Positions 35,490 to 45,707 are shown, counted from the first letter of the stretch. The stretch: 64,000 nucleotides of DNA from Orientallactaga sibirica (GCA_036365145.1 JAEOAD010000055.1:3596001-3660000); one strand, 5' to 3'. Notes: generated by a model from the sequence alone, not told the origin. Numbers and translations: made by a program.

Positions 35490-35645
35490 CCCAGCATGGT
35501 TGCGCATTCCTTTAATCCCAGCACTTGAAAGGCAGAGGTAGGAGGATCACCATGAGTTCGAGGCCTGAGACTACACAGTGAATTCCAGGTCAGCCTGGGC
35601 TAGACTGAGACCCTACCTCAAAAAAACCAAAAAAAAAAAAAAAAG
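35490..35645 (+). mobile_element. B1-type SINE, slightly deleted
   Basis: Begins CCCAGCATGGTTGCGCATTCC and lacks the CCACCC segment (GAGGCCTGAGACTACAC). A-rich tail with a second GTGAGACCCTAACTCAAAT block. Confidence 0.88.
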
Positions 35646-36074
35646 TGAGACCCTAACTCAAATAAATAAATTGCCTCCTCCCTAAGCCCCCTCAGCCACT
35701 CTCCTGCCTCCAGCCCATGCTGTGGACTGCAAACACAGACACCCATCCTAAACACAGCTCCAAACCTCCGCAAACTGTGAAGGAAGGGAAGGGACAAGAT
35801 TGCCTCCCCTTCCTACACGCTGGCTCACTAAATAGTTGGCAAGGGAAAGATTCTGTTACAGAAATATTCCAAGTGAAAAGACCCAGAAGGGATGGTAGAG
35901 TGAGAGTGGACTGGCTGTGTGACTCTTAATGAATGAGCACACGGAAGATCACGGGCCTCAGCTAACAGCGCAAAGCGGCAGCCAGACCAGTACGCCCCAG
36001 ATGGGACAGCACAGCGCAGCCTCTTACAGTTCTCGTGGCAAAAGTTGGATTCTGGTGGGGGCGGCGGACTAGGG

Positions 36075-36250
36075 AGATGACAATTAAATGTTTGCTTGCT
36101 TGCAAGGTTGCCATTGGGTTCAATTTCCACAACTATTCATGTAAAGCTGGAGGCGCAGTGGGGCATGCCTCTATGATCCGAGCTTGCCTAAGGCAATGAC
36201 TGGGAAGTGGAGCCAGGAGAATCCTTAGCTCGTGGACCAGATCCACACTT
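36075..36250 (+). mobile_element. Degenerate ID/B1-like SINE
   Basis: TTGCTTGCAAGGTTGCCATTGGG, GTAAAGCTGGAGGCGCAGTG and GGAGCCAGGAGAATCC resemble a composite SINE. Confidence 0.4.
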
Positions 36251-36267
36251 GCAGAATGTGAAAGCAC

Positions 36268-36490
36268 GGGGCTGGAAAGATGGCTCCGTGGTTAAAGGCG
36301 TTTGTTTGCAAAGCCTGCTGGCTCTGGGTTCAATTTCCCTAGTACCCATGTAAATCCAGATGCACGATGTGACACATGCACCTGGAGTTCATTCACAGTG
36401 GCAAGAGGGCCTGGGGCGGCCATTCCCTCTGTTTCTTTGTCTCTGTCTATCTCTTTCTTTCCCTCTCTCTTGCAAGGAAATAAATATTTT
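36268..36490 (+). mobile_element. T-SINE
   Basis: GGGCTGGAAAGATGGCTCCG to GCAAGGAAATAAATATTTTT. Confidence 0.92.
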
Positions 36491-36511
36491 TAAAAGTGAA
36501 TAGGCCTCCAG

Positions 36512-36690
36512 GATGCTTCAGATTCTTCGATGCTCCAGGACCCACAATAAGCCAGATGCACAAAGTGGTGCATGTGTCTGGAATTCGTTTGCAGGGGTGA
36601 GAGGCCCTGGTGTGCCCATTCTCTGTCTGCCTCCTTATCTCTTTCTTCTCTCTCTCTCTCTCTCAAATAAATAAATAAAGTTAAATGTTT
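36512..36690 (+). mobile_element. T-SINE, 5'-damaged
   Basis: The head is reduced to GGATGCTTCAG. The body from CCAGGACCCACAATAAGCC to TCAAATAAATAAATAAAG is normal. Confidence 0.82.
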
Positions 36691-36691
36691 T

Positions 36692-36894
36692 AAATATTTT
36701 TAGTTTTTATTTGAGAGTGAGAGAAAGAGGCAGAGAGAGAGAAAATGGGCACACCAGGGCCTCCAGCCTCTGCAAATGAACTCCAGATACATTTGCCACC
36801 TTATGCAGCTTGCTTACATGGGTCCTGGGGAATCAAACCTGGGTCCTTCGGCTTTTCTGGCAAGTTCCTTAACCGCTAAGCCACCTCTCCAGCC
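36692..36894 (-). mobile_element. T-SINE
   Basis: Opposite orientation to its left neighbour, with tails facing each other, so the pair can fold into a hairpin of about 180 bp per arm. Confidence 0.92.
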
Positions 36895-36925
36895 CTAAAA
36901 AAAAAAAAAAGTTAAAGAAAGTAAA

Positions 36926-37078
36926 GGGCTCAAGAGATGGCTCAGCAGTTAAGGTGCTTGCCTTTAAGCCTAAGGTTTCCCAGCACCCACTTAAAGCCAG
37001 ATACACAAGGTGGCACATACATCTGCAGTTTGTCACCTATTCTCTCTCTCTCTCTCAAATAAATAAATATTTTTTTAA
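36926..37078 (+). mobile_element. T-SINE, internally deleted
   Basis: GGGCTCAAGAGATGGCTCAGC head; the B-box region and the GGAGGCCCTGG block are lost. Confidence 0.85.
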
Positions 37079-37636
37079 ATACCACATTTTATTTAGATTT
37101 TACAAAGGAGTGTGGAAAGGGGAAGGCTGAGAGGTGTGGGAAACAAGGTGGGGAGAAGAGAAGTACACCACGTGGAGCCCAAAAGCCCATGTGGGCCACA
37201 TGTCACTCAGGAGTCCACGTGACCAAATAGGGATCTGGGGGCATAAGCATGGAAAGAAAAAAGAAAGTTCAAGGAGCTCCTGCCATGTGGGGAGCTGGAG
37301 AGAATAAAGAACCCATGAGGAGAGGAAGGGCTAAGGGGAAAAACTCACCCACAGCTGGAAGTTCCCAGGTAATCAGAGAGCCAGCTAAATAACATTTTTT
37401 TAGAAAACATAATTTTTTAATGAAAGTAAATCACAGACACCTTGAGGTTGTCCTCTGAACACCACATGTGTATACACATATAATTACATGTATATACATA
37501 CACAAGCAAATAAGTAAATAAATAAATAAATAAATAAAATGGTTGGCTCTGAATATGATCACACACGTCTGTGCTATGAGATATTTGAGACACCAGTAAC
37601 ACGTGGCTCTCATGCCATTGAAAAGTGGGTAATCAG
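37079..37636. other. Intergenic, no gene seen
   Basis: Unique sequence with an (AAAT)n tract at 37510-37540. Confidence 0.5.
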
Positions 37637-37850
37637 GCTGGAGAGATGGCTTAGCAGTTAAGGTGCTTGCCTGCAAAGCCAAAGGACCCAGGTTCAACTC
37701 CCCAGGACCCATGTAAACCAGATGCACAAGGAGGCACATGCATCTGGAGTTTGTTTGCAGTGGCTGGAAGCCCTGACATGCCCATTCTCTCTTTCTCTAC
37801 CTGCCTATTTCTGTATATCTCTCTCTCTCAAATAAATAAATAAAATATTT
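37637..37850 (+). mobile_element. T-SINE
   Basis: TSD AAAAGTGGGTAATC (left) and AAAAGTGGATAATC (right, about 37865). Confidence 0.93.
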
Positions 37851-37967
37851 TTCCTAAAAAAAGAAAAGTGGATAATCCACCTGAGCTGTGCTGTAAGTAG
37901 AAAATGCAAATGGATTTCAGAGACTTTGTACTTAGAAATGAATGTACATACTTTCTTTCTAACTTTT

Positions 37968-38110
37968 TTTTTTCGAGGTAGGGTCTCAGTCTAGCCCAGG
38001 CTGACCTGGAATTCACTCTGTAGTCTCAGGGTAGCCTCGAACTCATGGCCATCCTCCTACCTCTGCCTCCCAAGTGCTGGGATTAAAGGCATGCGCCACC
38101 ACACCCGGCT
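37968..38110 (-). mobile_element. B1-type SINE
   Basis: TTTTTTTTTTCGAGGTAGGG to CACCACACCCGGCT, flanked by CTTTCTAACTTTT and CTCTAACTTTTAG. Confidence 0.95.
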
Positions 38111-38182
38111 ACTCTAACTTTTAGTGAAATATATTATTGCAAGTCCATTGATTTCTTTTGCTTCTTAAAATCCAGCTACCAG

Positions 38183-38425
38183 GGCTGGAGAGATGGCTTA
38201 GCGGTTAAGGTGCCTGCCTGCTAAGCATAAGAACCCAGTTCCAATCTCCAGGTCCCACGTTTAGCCAGATGCAAAGTGACGCAAGGGCGCAATGCTGCAC
38301 TTGCCCACAAGGGGGCGCACACATGTGGCTTTCGTTCCCAGCAGCTGAGAGACTGCTGGCGCGCCCATCTCTGTCTCCCTCTCCCTCTCTGTCTGTCTCT
38401 CTCTGTGTCTCTCTCCAAAAAAAAA
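38183..38425 (+). mobile_element. T-SINE, long-insert subfamily
   Basis: Contains GTGACGCAAGGGCGCAATG and CACAAGGGGGCGCACACATG. TSD AAAATCCAGCTAC at about 38168 and beyond the TTTAA tract at about 38465. Confidence 0.93.
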
Positions 38426-38426
38426 T

Positions 38427-38458
38427 TAATTTAATTTAATTTAATTTAATTTAATTTT
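38427..38458. repeat. (TTTAA)n tract
   Basis: Pentanucleotide repeat that has replaced the AAATAAAT tail of the preceding SINE, inside its TSD. Confidence 0.92.
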
Positions 38459-38686
38459 AAAAAAAAATCCAGCTACTTCCTGGTAGGACCTGCATTTTTC
38501 AGCTCAGCTCATTGACTACTGACCAGCATGACTCTTCATCTAACTCCCAGATGTAGGAAATGCAGGCGTGGATGTCAACACCAAGAGAATGCAGCCAGAA
38601 GAGCCTAGGCCTTGGGAGACTGCAGCACAGATGACCTGCCTTCTCCGATTAACACAGGGCAAGAAAAGAAAAAGAAAAAGAAAGAA

Positions 38687-38970
38687 GGGCTGGGAGGTGA
38701 CTTGGTGGGTGAGGCACTTGTCGTGCAGACACAAGGGCCTGAGTTCAGTTCCCCAGAACCTAAACAAAGCTGGATACATTATCAAGTTGTCTATAATCCC
38801 AGCCCTCCTGCAAGATGGGAGGCAGAGACAGGAGAATCCCAGAAGTGCACAGCTACTCTGGCCTCTACAGCAGTGAACAACAAAAGGACCTTGCCTCAGA
38901 CGAGGTGGAAGATGAGAACCAGCACTTGAGATTGGCCTCTGCCCTCTACATGCACGCCATGGCATGAGTG
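38687..38970 (+). mobile_element. ID/B1 composite SINE (B4-like)
   Basis: GGGCTGGGAGGTGACTTGGTG head, CTATAATCCCAGCCCTCCTG body, CTCTGCCCTCTACATGCACG end. Confidence 0.65.
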
Positions 38971-39025
38971 AACACACACACACACACACACACATTTAAA
39001 AAAAAAGAAAGAAAGAAGAAAGAAA

Positions 39026-39058
<33 letters not shown>

Positions 39059-39062
39059 AGAA
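38971..39062. repeat. (CA)n plus (GAAA)n tract
   Basis: About 12 CA repeats, then about 60 bp of GAAA/GAAGAAA purine repeat, forming the tail of the composite SINE. Confidence 0.93.
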
Positions 39063-39093
39063 GATCTTTATTTATTTATTTATTTGAGGGGGG

Positions 39094-39247
39094 GGCTGCA
39101 GAGATGGCTTAATGGTTAAGGCATTTGCCTGCAAAGCCAAAGGACCCTGGTTCGATTCCCCAGAACCCACATAAACCAGCTGCACAAGGAGGTGCATGTG
39201 TCTGGAGTTCCATTTGCAGTGGCTGAAGGCCCTGGCCCTGGTGTGCC

Positions 39248-39280
<33 letters not shown>

Positions 39281-39300
39281 AATAAATAAAATAAATAAAT
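39094..39300 (+). mobile_element. T-SINE
   Basis: Has a CCCTGGCCCTGG duplication. A 20-bp TTTATTTATTTATTTGAGG stub of an opposite-strand T-SINE precedes it at 39069. Confidence 0.92.
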
Positions 39301-39319
39301 ATAAAAAAATATTATTTTC

Positions 39320-39460
39320 TTTCTTTTTTTTTTTTTTTTTTTTTTTTTTTGCAAGGTAGGGTCTCACTCTGGTCCAGGCTGTCCTGGAATTAACTATGTA
39401 CTCTCAGGGTGGCCTGGAACTCTCAACATTCCACCTCTGCCTCCCAAGTGCTGGGATTAA
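39320..39460 (-). mobile_element. B1-type SINE, truncated
   Basis: Long T tract, then the body to CAAGTGCTGGGATTAAGG. The terminal GCCACCACACCCGGC is missing. Confidence 0.9.
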
Positions 39461-39551
39461 GGTGGGACCTGGAGATTCAAAATATATGAGTTCTTAAAAA
39501 GAGAGAGAAGCATGGGTTAACCAGGACCATCTCTCCTGCTGCAAATGAACT

Positions 39552-39898
39552 TTAAAAAGGCATTTCAGGCCTGCATATGTGACAAATTGCACATTTGCAG
39601 GCCCTGTGTTCCATCCTCAGCACATGGGACCAAAACAAAATCAAATGAAATATTCATAACAATGAATCTCAGGTCCTATTATGAACCTTAAACCATCCCT
39701 CCAAACTAGGACAAACTGTTTAAAAAAAAAGGCATTTCAGGCCTGGGAATGTAGACAAATTGCCATGTGCAAGGCCCTGGGTTCCATCCCCAGCACCAAA
39801 AACCAAAACAAAATAACAATGAAATATGCATAACAATGAATGTCGGTCCTATTATGAACCTTGCCTAGACCCTCTAAACTAGACAAACTGTTTAAAAA
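39552..39898. repeat. Tandem duplication of a ~172-bp segment
   Basis: 39552-39728 and 39729-39898 are homologous along their length: both start AAAAGGCATTTCAGGCCTG, contain an ID-like CCATCC(T/C)CAGCAC, and share CATAACAATGAAT, GGTCCTATTATGAACCTT and GACAAACTGTTTAAAAAAA. They differ by scattered substitutions and small indels, so the duplication is not recent. Confidence 0.88.
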
Positions 39899-39916
39899 AA
39901 GAGGGGAGAGGGTAGG

Positions 39917-40060
39917 ATGCCAGTCATGGTGGCTCATACCTTTAATCCCAGCACTTGGGATACTGAGGTAGGAGGATCACTGTCAGTTCAAGCTCAGCCT
40001 TCACGACAGAGTGAAATCCAAGTCAGCCTGAGCTAGAGTGAGACCTGCTTTGGAAAAAAA
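39917..40060 (+). mobile_element. B1-type SINE
   Basis: GCCAGTCATGGTGGCTCATAC to GAGACCTGCTTTGGAAAAAAA. Diverged. Confidence 0.82.
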
Positions 40061-40064
40061 AAGG

Positions 40065-42355
40065 GGGGGGTAGCAAGCAAAATGTAAACACTGGCTAAAC
40101 ATTAAATTGAAGACCTGTCATGTTTTAGGTATGATACTATGATGATACTGTTGTTATAAGTCCTTGTTGCTTAGAGATACCAAAATATTTACCGATGAAA
40201 TACAAGTGCCTGGGTTGGGTGAGTATAGATGAAGCAGGATTGGCTGTGGCGGTGAGTGACAGGTAACGGAGTCTTTATTCGTGCATGCCTTCCAGCACAC
40301 ACCCTTGCCCTACGCCAGGTGCCAGGTAGACACTCTTGTCCCTGCTATGCCTTTGCCCTCCCCAACCCCACAGTCACCTCTCTTTGCTCCGTGAAGCTCC
40401 CCCCAGCCCCATATCTCCACGCCCACCTCCACTCCCAGCAGGTGGGCCTCCCTCTGTGCTTCAAGCCACCTGTGTGTGCTTCCGCCACAGCCTCTGGTCA
40501 TGTTCTCTGGGTGTGTTTCCCTGTCTGTCACCCTCAGTACACCCTGAGCTCCCTGCAAAATTTGGCAGGTGTGTTGAGTTCTCGTTTTGCTCAGATGAAA
40601 CGGTGGACACCCAGAGAGACACAGCCAGGACCTGAAAGCGGAGCTTTGGGGGCAGTTTTCATCCCTACATCAGAGCCGTAGACCATAGTTCCATCCATCT
40701 ATCCATCCATCTATCCATTCAGCATTGGCTGGACACCCTTGGCCTTGAATGAGCAAGTCAGGGTTCACCCTGATAATAGAAGATGAGAGCTCTGCTTTGC
40801 GGGGAGCTCACGCAAGTCCTCTTAGGGAAATGAGGTCACATGGAAACTAAAGCCAGATGGAGCAGTGTGTGTGAGGCCTCAGAGTAGAAGGGGGCTCAGC
40901 ACAGGGTGACCGTGATAGGCGGAAGAGAAAGGTAGTGTAGCCAGGAGAAAGGGTCTGCAGACACTTCTTCGCTCCGGCCTCTTGTACTGGGGTGTTGAAT
41001 GGGGGTGATAAATTAACACTTAAAGACTATCCTGGGCCTCTGGCCGCCCCCTTAGGATGGGGCTTCCTCCCAACCTAGTACATCTGTGTGAACCATCCTA
41101 CTGGCACCCAGAGTGCCCCACGGTGGCAGGTTTGACCAGTCACAACTCACACATGCGTGTGGAAAATAACTTTCTTCCCCAAGCTTCCCCTCAGCCAAGC
41201 TCACTTCGGAGGCCGCTCCCCATTGGTAGCAGGTAGCGGCCACTTGCCATTTCAGGGCAGCTCAGAGGTTTCCTCTCTGGTAAGTGACCTCACCTGTTCT
41301 GGCCCAGGTATAGGGTTTTTGGAAAAATCTTCGCATGTTAGGGCTCACTTGGACATCTGGCACTACATTTCTCTCCTCCTTTGCTTCTCCCTCACCCAGC
41401 CCACTTGAGCCTCTTCCTTGGAGCTCAGGCCATCTGCCTGGTGCCCACTTCCCTCGTGGCTCTGTGAGGAAGGCTTTCTGCCATCGACCTGCAGGGACCT
41501 CTCCCTCTGTGTCAGCTGCCTTGAAGACCACGGACCTTCAATGGAGGCTTGCTTGGGTCTCTTGGTCCCGGTAGGGAACAAGGACACAGTTGGATAGGCT
41601 CCTCTCAGACTTGGATTTGGAGGGGATCTAGCTTCACCCCTTTTTTTCTGCAGCTCTTCATACTTTTGCTTCCTTTGAGAGGTGAGAATGTTTTCCTATA
41701 TCACCAATAGCCTGCCATTCCCCCCTTCCTCCACCTACACGTCCCTCCTGTCCCCCTCCACAATTCCTCCAGGCTCTGTCTGGTCCCAATTCACAAATCC
41801 CTTCCTTGCTCAACAAAGCCTGACCTGGCAATGAAAGCTTGGTTTGGAGATCATCTTCAATTCCCTTTATTGTTTTGGGCTGCATCCACTCTGCCCTGGA
41901 GGGAGTAACTGGGGAGAGGGGTAGGTCAAAAGAATGAAAAACACCTCCATGGGCTCTCAGTGCCACAGAACAGGGACAAAGCAGGCCACAGGCCCACAGA
42001 ACGCAACATTCCTGTGGCATGAAGTCCAAGTGATGTCATGACTGCAACCTAAACAAAGGAGTCCTGAAGTTCAGAGGGAGGGAAGTGGTGGGAGAAGACG
42101 CTGTCCTTGGCGCCTGGTGCGTGGGTACGTGAAAGGCTGCGGAGACGGACGCAGCGTGGCCCCGAGTCACACGAGGGAGGGCGGCCTTGGTTTCGGCCAA
42201 ACATCACCCACCGTATTGAATTACCATTGCCGATAGGAATTTAATTGGCTTATTACTTTTGTGTGGTTTGGATTTGTAAGTATGTTTTGGTTTATGGTCA
42301 TAGAAGAGCCATAAATATTAGTTTATATTTAGTTGGGTTTCAAAAATATGCTTGA
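40065..42355. other. Intergenic, 2.3 kb repeat-poor stretch
   Basis: Contains an (ATCC/ATCT)n tract at 40691-40719 and blocks near 40540 (ACCCTGAGCTCCCTGCAAAA) that look like an L2/MIR remnant. A 141-codon frame at 40256-40681 has no supporting signal. 41000-42230 is unique and moderately GC-rich; no exon is supported. Confidence 0.45.
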
Positions 42356-42357
42356 AG

Positions 42358-42480
42358 AGCCGGGTGTGGTGGTGCACGCCTTTAATCCCAGCACTCGGGA
42401 GGCAGAGTTCGAGGCCACCCTGAGACTACAGAGTGAATTCCAGGTCAGCCTGGACTAGAGTGAGACCCTACCTCAAAAAA
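42358..42480 (+). mobile_element. B1-type SINE, internally deleted
   Basis: GAGCCGGGTGTGGTGGTGC; the AGGTAGGAGGATC segment is missing (GGCAGAGTTCGAGG). Confidence 0.92.
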
Positions 42481-42552
42481 CTAAGAAAAGGAAAGGAAAG
42501 GAAAAAGAAAAGGAAAGGAAAGGAAAATAAAAGAAAAGAGAAAGAGAAAAAT
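42481..42552. repeat. (GGAAA)n purine tract
   Basis: GAAAGGAAAGGAAAAAG-type tail of the preceding B1. Confidence 0.92.
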
Positions 42553-43136
42553 ATGCTTGAGAGTAAAAATGAAGGGAAGAACCCTAACACAGAACAATTC
42601 TTTCTCTCTCCCCCAGCGTGCAGACCACAAATGAAAGGAAGAAACGAAACAGACTTTTACCAGGGTTGGGGCCTGCACCAACCCTGCAATGGGAGGAGCT
42701 GGGTTCACCTGATCCCAGCCTTAGTTTTGGTTCTAGACTCTTAGGAGCCCTCTGAGTGGCCCTCTCCCCTCTCAACCATTTCCTGAATGCCCCCAGTTTC
42801 CTTCACCTTTGGAGCACCACCTTCCTTCACCCTCAGCCCCTGGCAGAAGGAAAGGAGCATTAAGTCCTACAGACAGAGCCTCCACCAGACCCACGGACGG
42901 TTCCAGGAGAGCCCTGTAGGCAGCATGATGCCCAAAGAGGCTGTCTCTCACTTGACTTGGCCACATTCCCACACGCCCCCTCGTGTTTCTGGCTTTAGCG
43001 TATGCCAGGCCCCAGGAACAAAGAGGGAAAGGAAAGGATCCAGTCCTGGTATAGAGCTGTTTAGGCAATGCTACAAATGAAAGTCAGTTGTTGGCCTTTG
43101 GAGCAGGACAGGAATTTTCAACTTTAAAAGAGTCTG
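42553..43136. other. Intergenic, no gene seen
   Basis: Unique; overlapping 60-100 codon frames on both strands without splice context. Confidence 0.5.
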
Positions 43137-43137
43137 T

Positions 43138-43222
43138 GGGCTGGGGATGTGGCTCAGTGGTAGCGTAGGACCTAGCCTGTGTAAGGAACCTGGCGTTCGG
43201 TCCCCAGCACTGTAAAAACAAA
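43138..43222 (+). mobile_element. ID element
   Basis: GGGCTGGGGATGTGGCTCAG, TGGTAGCGTAGGACC, GGTCCCCAGCAC, then AAAAACAAAAC tail. The internal promoter boxes are recognisable. Confidence 0.8.
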
Positions 43223-43391
43223 ACCGAAAGTCTGTGCATTGCTCATTATGTTGTAGGTTTCACCTGGGATCCTGTATGTCTGGGCAGCGGGAAGTCTTCA
43301 GAGTCTGGGCAAGAAGCGTGACACGCGCACGACATAGGTTAAAATGATTGCAGGTGGGGGGCTGCTTTTTCTCCCAGGTTTTCTTTTAAAA

Positions 43392-43549
43392 TTTTTTTTT
43401 TTTTTTGGTTTTTCGAGGTAGGGTCTCACTCTGGTCCAGGCTGACCTGGAATTCACTCTGCAGTCTCAGGGTGGCCTCAAACTCACGGCAATCCTCCTAC
43501 CTCTGCCTCCCGAGTGCTGGGATTAAAGGCATGTGCCACCACGCCCGGC
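43392..43549 (-). mobile_element. B1-type SINE
   Basis: Near-consensus, GGTTTTTCGAGGTAGGGTC to CACCACGCCCGGC. It sits at the 3' edge of the L1 fragment. Confidence 0.95.
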
Positions 43550-43672
43550 TCTCTTTTTAAACTTTTTATTGACAATCTCCACAGATAGACACTATACCAT
43601 GATCATAATTCCCTCTCACTACAGAACCCTTCTTCTTTCCAAATAGGCCCCATTCCATTTCTTGATGTCATC

Positions 43673-43835
43673 TTTTTTTGTTTGTTTGTTTTTTGTTTTT
43701 TGAGGTAGGAGCTCACTCTAGCTCAGGCTGACCTGGAATTCACTGTGTAGTCTCACGGTGGCCTTGAACTCACAGTGATCCTCCTACCTCTGTCTCCTAA
43801 GTGCTGGGATTAAAGGTGTGCGCCACTATGCCCAG
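43673..43835 (-). mobile_element. B1-type SINE inside the L1 fragment
   Basis: TSD CTTGATGTCATC (43661-43672) and CTTGATATCATC (43836-43847). The intact L1 copy has a single TTTGATGTCATGATC there. Confidence 0.94.
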
Positions 43836-43972
43836 CTTGATATCATCATTTTTTCAATTATGCAGGTCTGTGCAGATAACATCAACTACTGTGAGGTCAT
43901 GAGTACCACAGCCTTTGTGTCTGGAAGGCAGTATTGCATAGCACTCCTCCACTTCCTTTGGGTCGTATATTC

Positions 43973-44176
43973 TTTTTTTTTTTTTTTTATGAGAGAAAGA
44001 ATTGGCACACCAGGGCCTCCAGCCACTAATCAAACTCCAGGTGCATGTGCCACTATATGTACATGTGCAACCCTGCGTGCTTGCATCACCTTGTACATCT
44101 GGCTTATGTGGGACCTGGAGAGTTGAACATGGGTCCTTGTGCTTCCCAGATAAGTGCCTTAACCGCTAAGCCCAGC
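43973..44176 (-). mobile_element. T-SINE inside the L1 fragment
   Basis: Carries the extra GTACATGTGCAACC segment also seen at 21731. Its head end is shortened (CTAAGCCCAGCCC). Confidence 0.9.
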
Positions 44177-44192
44177 CCAGCTCTTACATTCT

Positions 44193-44306
44193 TAATATTT
44201 TATTTATTTATTTGAGAGAAAGAGGCAGACAGAGCGAATGGGCGCTCCAGGGCCTCCAGCCACTGCAAACCAACTCCAGATGCACATATCACCTTGTGCA
44301 TCTGGA
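44193..44306 (-). mobile_element. 5'-truncated T-SINE inside the L1 fragment
   Basis: Only the 3' half is present, flanked by TTACATTCT on both sides, so the truncation occurred at insertion. Confidence 0.85.
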
Positions 44307-44383
44307 TTACATTCTTTCCATCCCCTCTTCTGCAAAGGTCCCTGAGCCTTGGAGGGTGTGGTAGAGGTGTCTCACTTAGTGCT

Positions 44384-44941
44384 TGTGATGGTTAAGTTTG
44401 TGTCAACTTGATTTGTTTAGGAATCCACATACATTCCTCATAAGTGTGTCTCTGAGGCTGCCTCTAGGAAGGATTAACTAAAGGAAGAATCCTTCCCCCC
44501 AGGGGTAAGCCCTTCCCCCAGAGTGGGCGGCCCAGAGTGGGTGGCCCCTCTTGGAGGAGGGGGCTGGTTGATAAAAAGGAGCTCTGGGAAGAAAGGCTCT
44601 CTCTCCCACCTGGCTGCCAGTGCTGCTAGCTGCTTGCCACTGGGTGCTTGCTGCTTGGTGTTTTCCGCTTGGTACTTGCTGCTTGGTGTTGCTGCTCTCC
44701 AGTATGGACTAAAGACCAGGGTGGACTGAAGAGCAGCATCTCTCCAGGAAGCCTCCAGGCCTTCAGTGCCGGATTGGGACTGCTGAGGCCTCCAGCCTCG
44801 TGGACTGAGCAGCTACCGGGTTTCTTGACTGTCAGACCTGCAACCTGCTATTGCTGTACTGTGTAAGCTAATCCAATAAATTCCCTTTTAATACAATTCT
44901 TTCTATCCGCTCTGTGCCTCTAGAGAACCCTGACTAATACA
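44384..44941 (+). mobile_element. Solo ERVL-type LTR, 558 bp
   Basis: Starts TGTGATGGTTAAG and ends CTGACTAATACA (TG...CA). The opening GTGTCAACTTGATT and the closing CTAGAGAACCCTGACTAATAC are hallmarks of ERVL-class (MLT2/MT2-like) LTRs. A TATA-like GATAAAAAGG lies at 44571 and AATAAA at 44875, so U3-R-U5 reads on the plus strand. A perfect 5-bp TSD GTGCT is at 44379-44383 and 44942-44946, confirmed by the L1 copy near 61950, which reads through as AGTGCTGAGCACTCC. No internal viral genes remain. Confidence 0.85.
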
Positions 44942-45117
44942 GTGCTGAACACTCCCATGTCACTTCTCAGCACTTTGATGAGTTTTGAGTCTCCCCAGTG
45001 GTCACCACCTTCTGAAAAAAGAAGCTGGGGGAAGCTTCTTAATGGTGGTAAGGTGAAGTGGTTCTACAAACCTTTCATCACATGTCAATTATGAAATCAA
45101 CACAATAGCTATTTCTT

Positions 45118-45152
45118 GGGGCTGTAGAGATGGCTTAGCAATTAAGGTGTTT
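45118..45152 (+). mobile_element. T-SINE head fragment
   Basis: GGGCTGTAGAGATGGCTTAG only, joined directly to an opposite-strand T-SINE. Confidence 0.8.
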
Positions 45153-45356
45153 GCATTTATTCATTTTTTTTATTTGAGAGAGAAAAAGAGGCAGATTGAG
45201 AGAATGGGTGCACTACGGCCTCTGGCCACTGCAAATGAACTCCAGATGCATGTGCCACCTTGTGCATCTGGCTTTATGTGGATACTGGGGAATTGAATCT
45301 GGGTCCTTAGACTTTGAAGGAAAGTGCCTTAAATGGTAAGCCATCTCTCTGGCTCA
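45153..45356 (-). mobile_element. T-SINE
   Basis: TTTATTCATTTTTTTTATTTG to TAAGCCATCTCTCTGGCTC, interrupting the plus-strand head fragment. CAAATAAAAATAAAATATTT at 45355 is probably the tail of that host SINE. Confidence 0.9.
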
Positions 45357-45390
45357 AATAAAAATAAAATATTTTTTAAAAGACAATATC

Positions 45391-45707
45391 TATTGCAGTC
45401 AGGTTCGCATTGCTGGCAGAAATCACCCAACCAGGAGGAGCTTGTGGGGAAAAAAGGTTTATGATGGCAGGGGGTAAATGATGGCATGAGAAGAGGGTGG
45501 GCATCACCTCCTTACCAACATCAGGTGGACAACAGCAACAGGAGAGTGTGCCAAACACTGGCAAGGGGCAACTGGCTATAACATCCATAAGCCTGCCCCC
45601 AACAATACACTACTTCCAGAAGGTGTTAATTCCCAAATCTCCATCAGCTGGGAATGTAGCACTCAGAACATCTAAGTTTATGGGGGACCCCTGAATCAAA
45701 TCACCAT
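45391..45707 (-). mobile_element. 3' LTR of the MaLR-like element, deleted form
   Basis: 317 bp. It lacks about 30 bp present in the partner (around TTGGCTTACAGACTTGAG). Confidence 0.7.

Larger units (their letters stand above)
43552..45055 (-). mobile_element. L1-like LINE 3' UTR fragment, multiply interrupted
   Basis: Matches the intact copy at 61608-62330 block by block (TTTTTATTGACAA, ATGATCATAATTCCCTC, GAGGTCATG, TTGTGTCTGGA, CCCCTCTTCTGCAA, GGACCCTGAGCCTTGGA-like, GTCACTTCTCAGCAC, CATCTGAAAAGAGAAGC-like). Read on the minus strand it ends in AATAAA (complement of 43565-43570), as an L1 3' end should. A B1, two T-SINEs and an ERVL LTR interrupt it. The L1 assignment rests on remembered family structure. 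Confidence 0.6.

Noticed and set aside
34652..35490. Cluster of Ser/Pro-rich minus-strand ORFs
   Set aside because: Follows from the GA-rich plus strand; several frames are open at once, with no splice signals.
40256..40681. 141-codon plus-strand ORF
   Set aside because: Cys/Pro/His-rich composition, partly in an L2/MIR-like remnant, and no exon signals.
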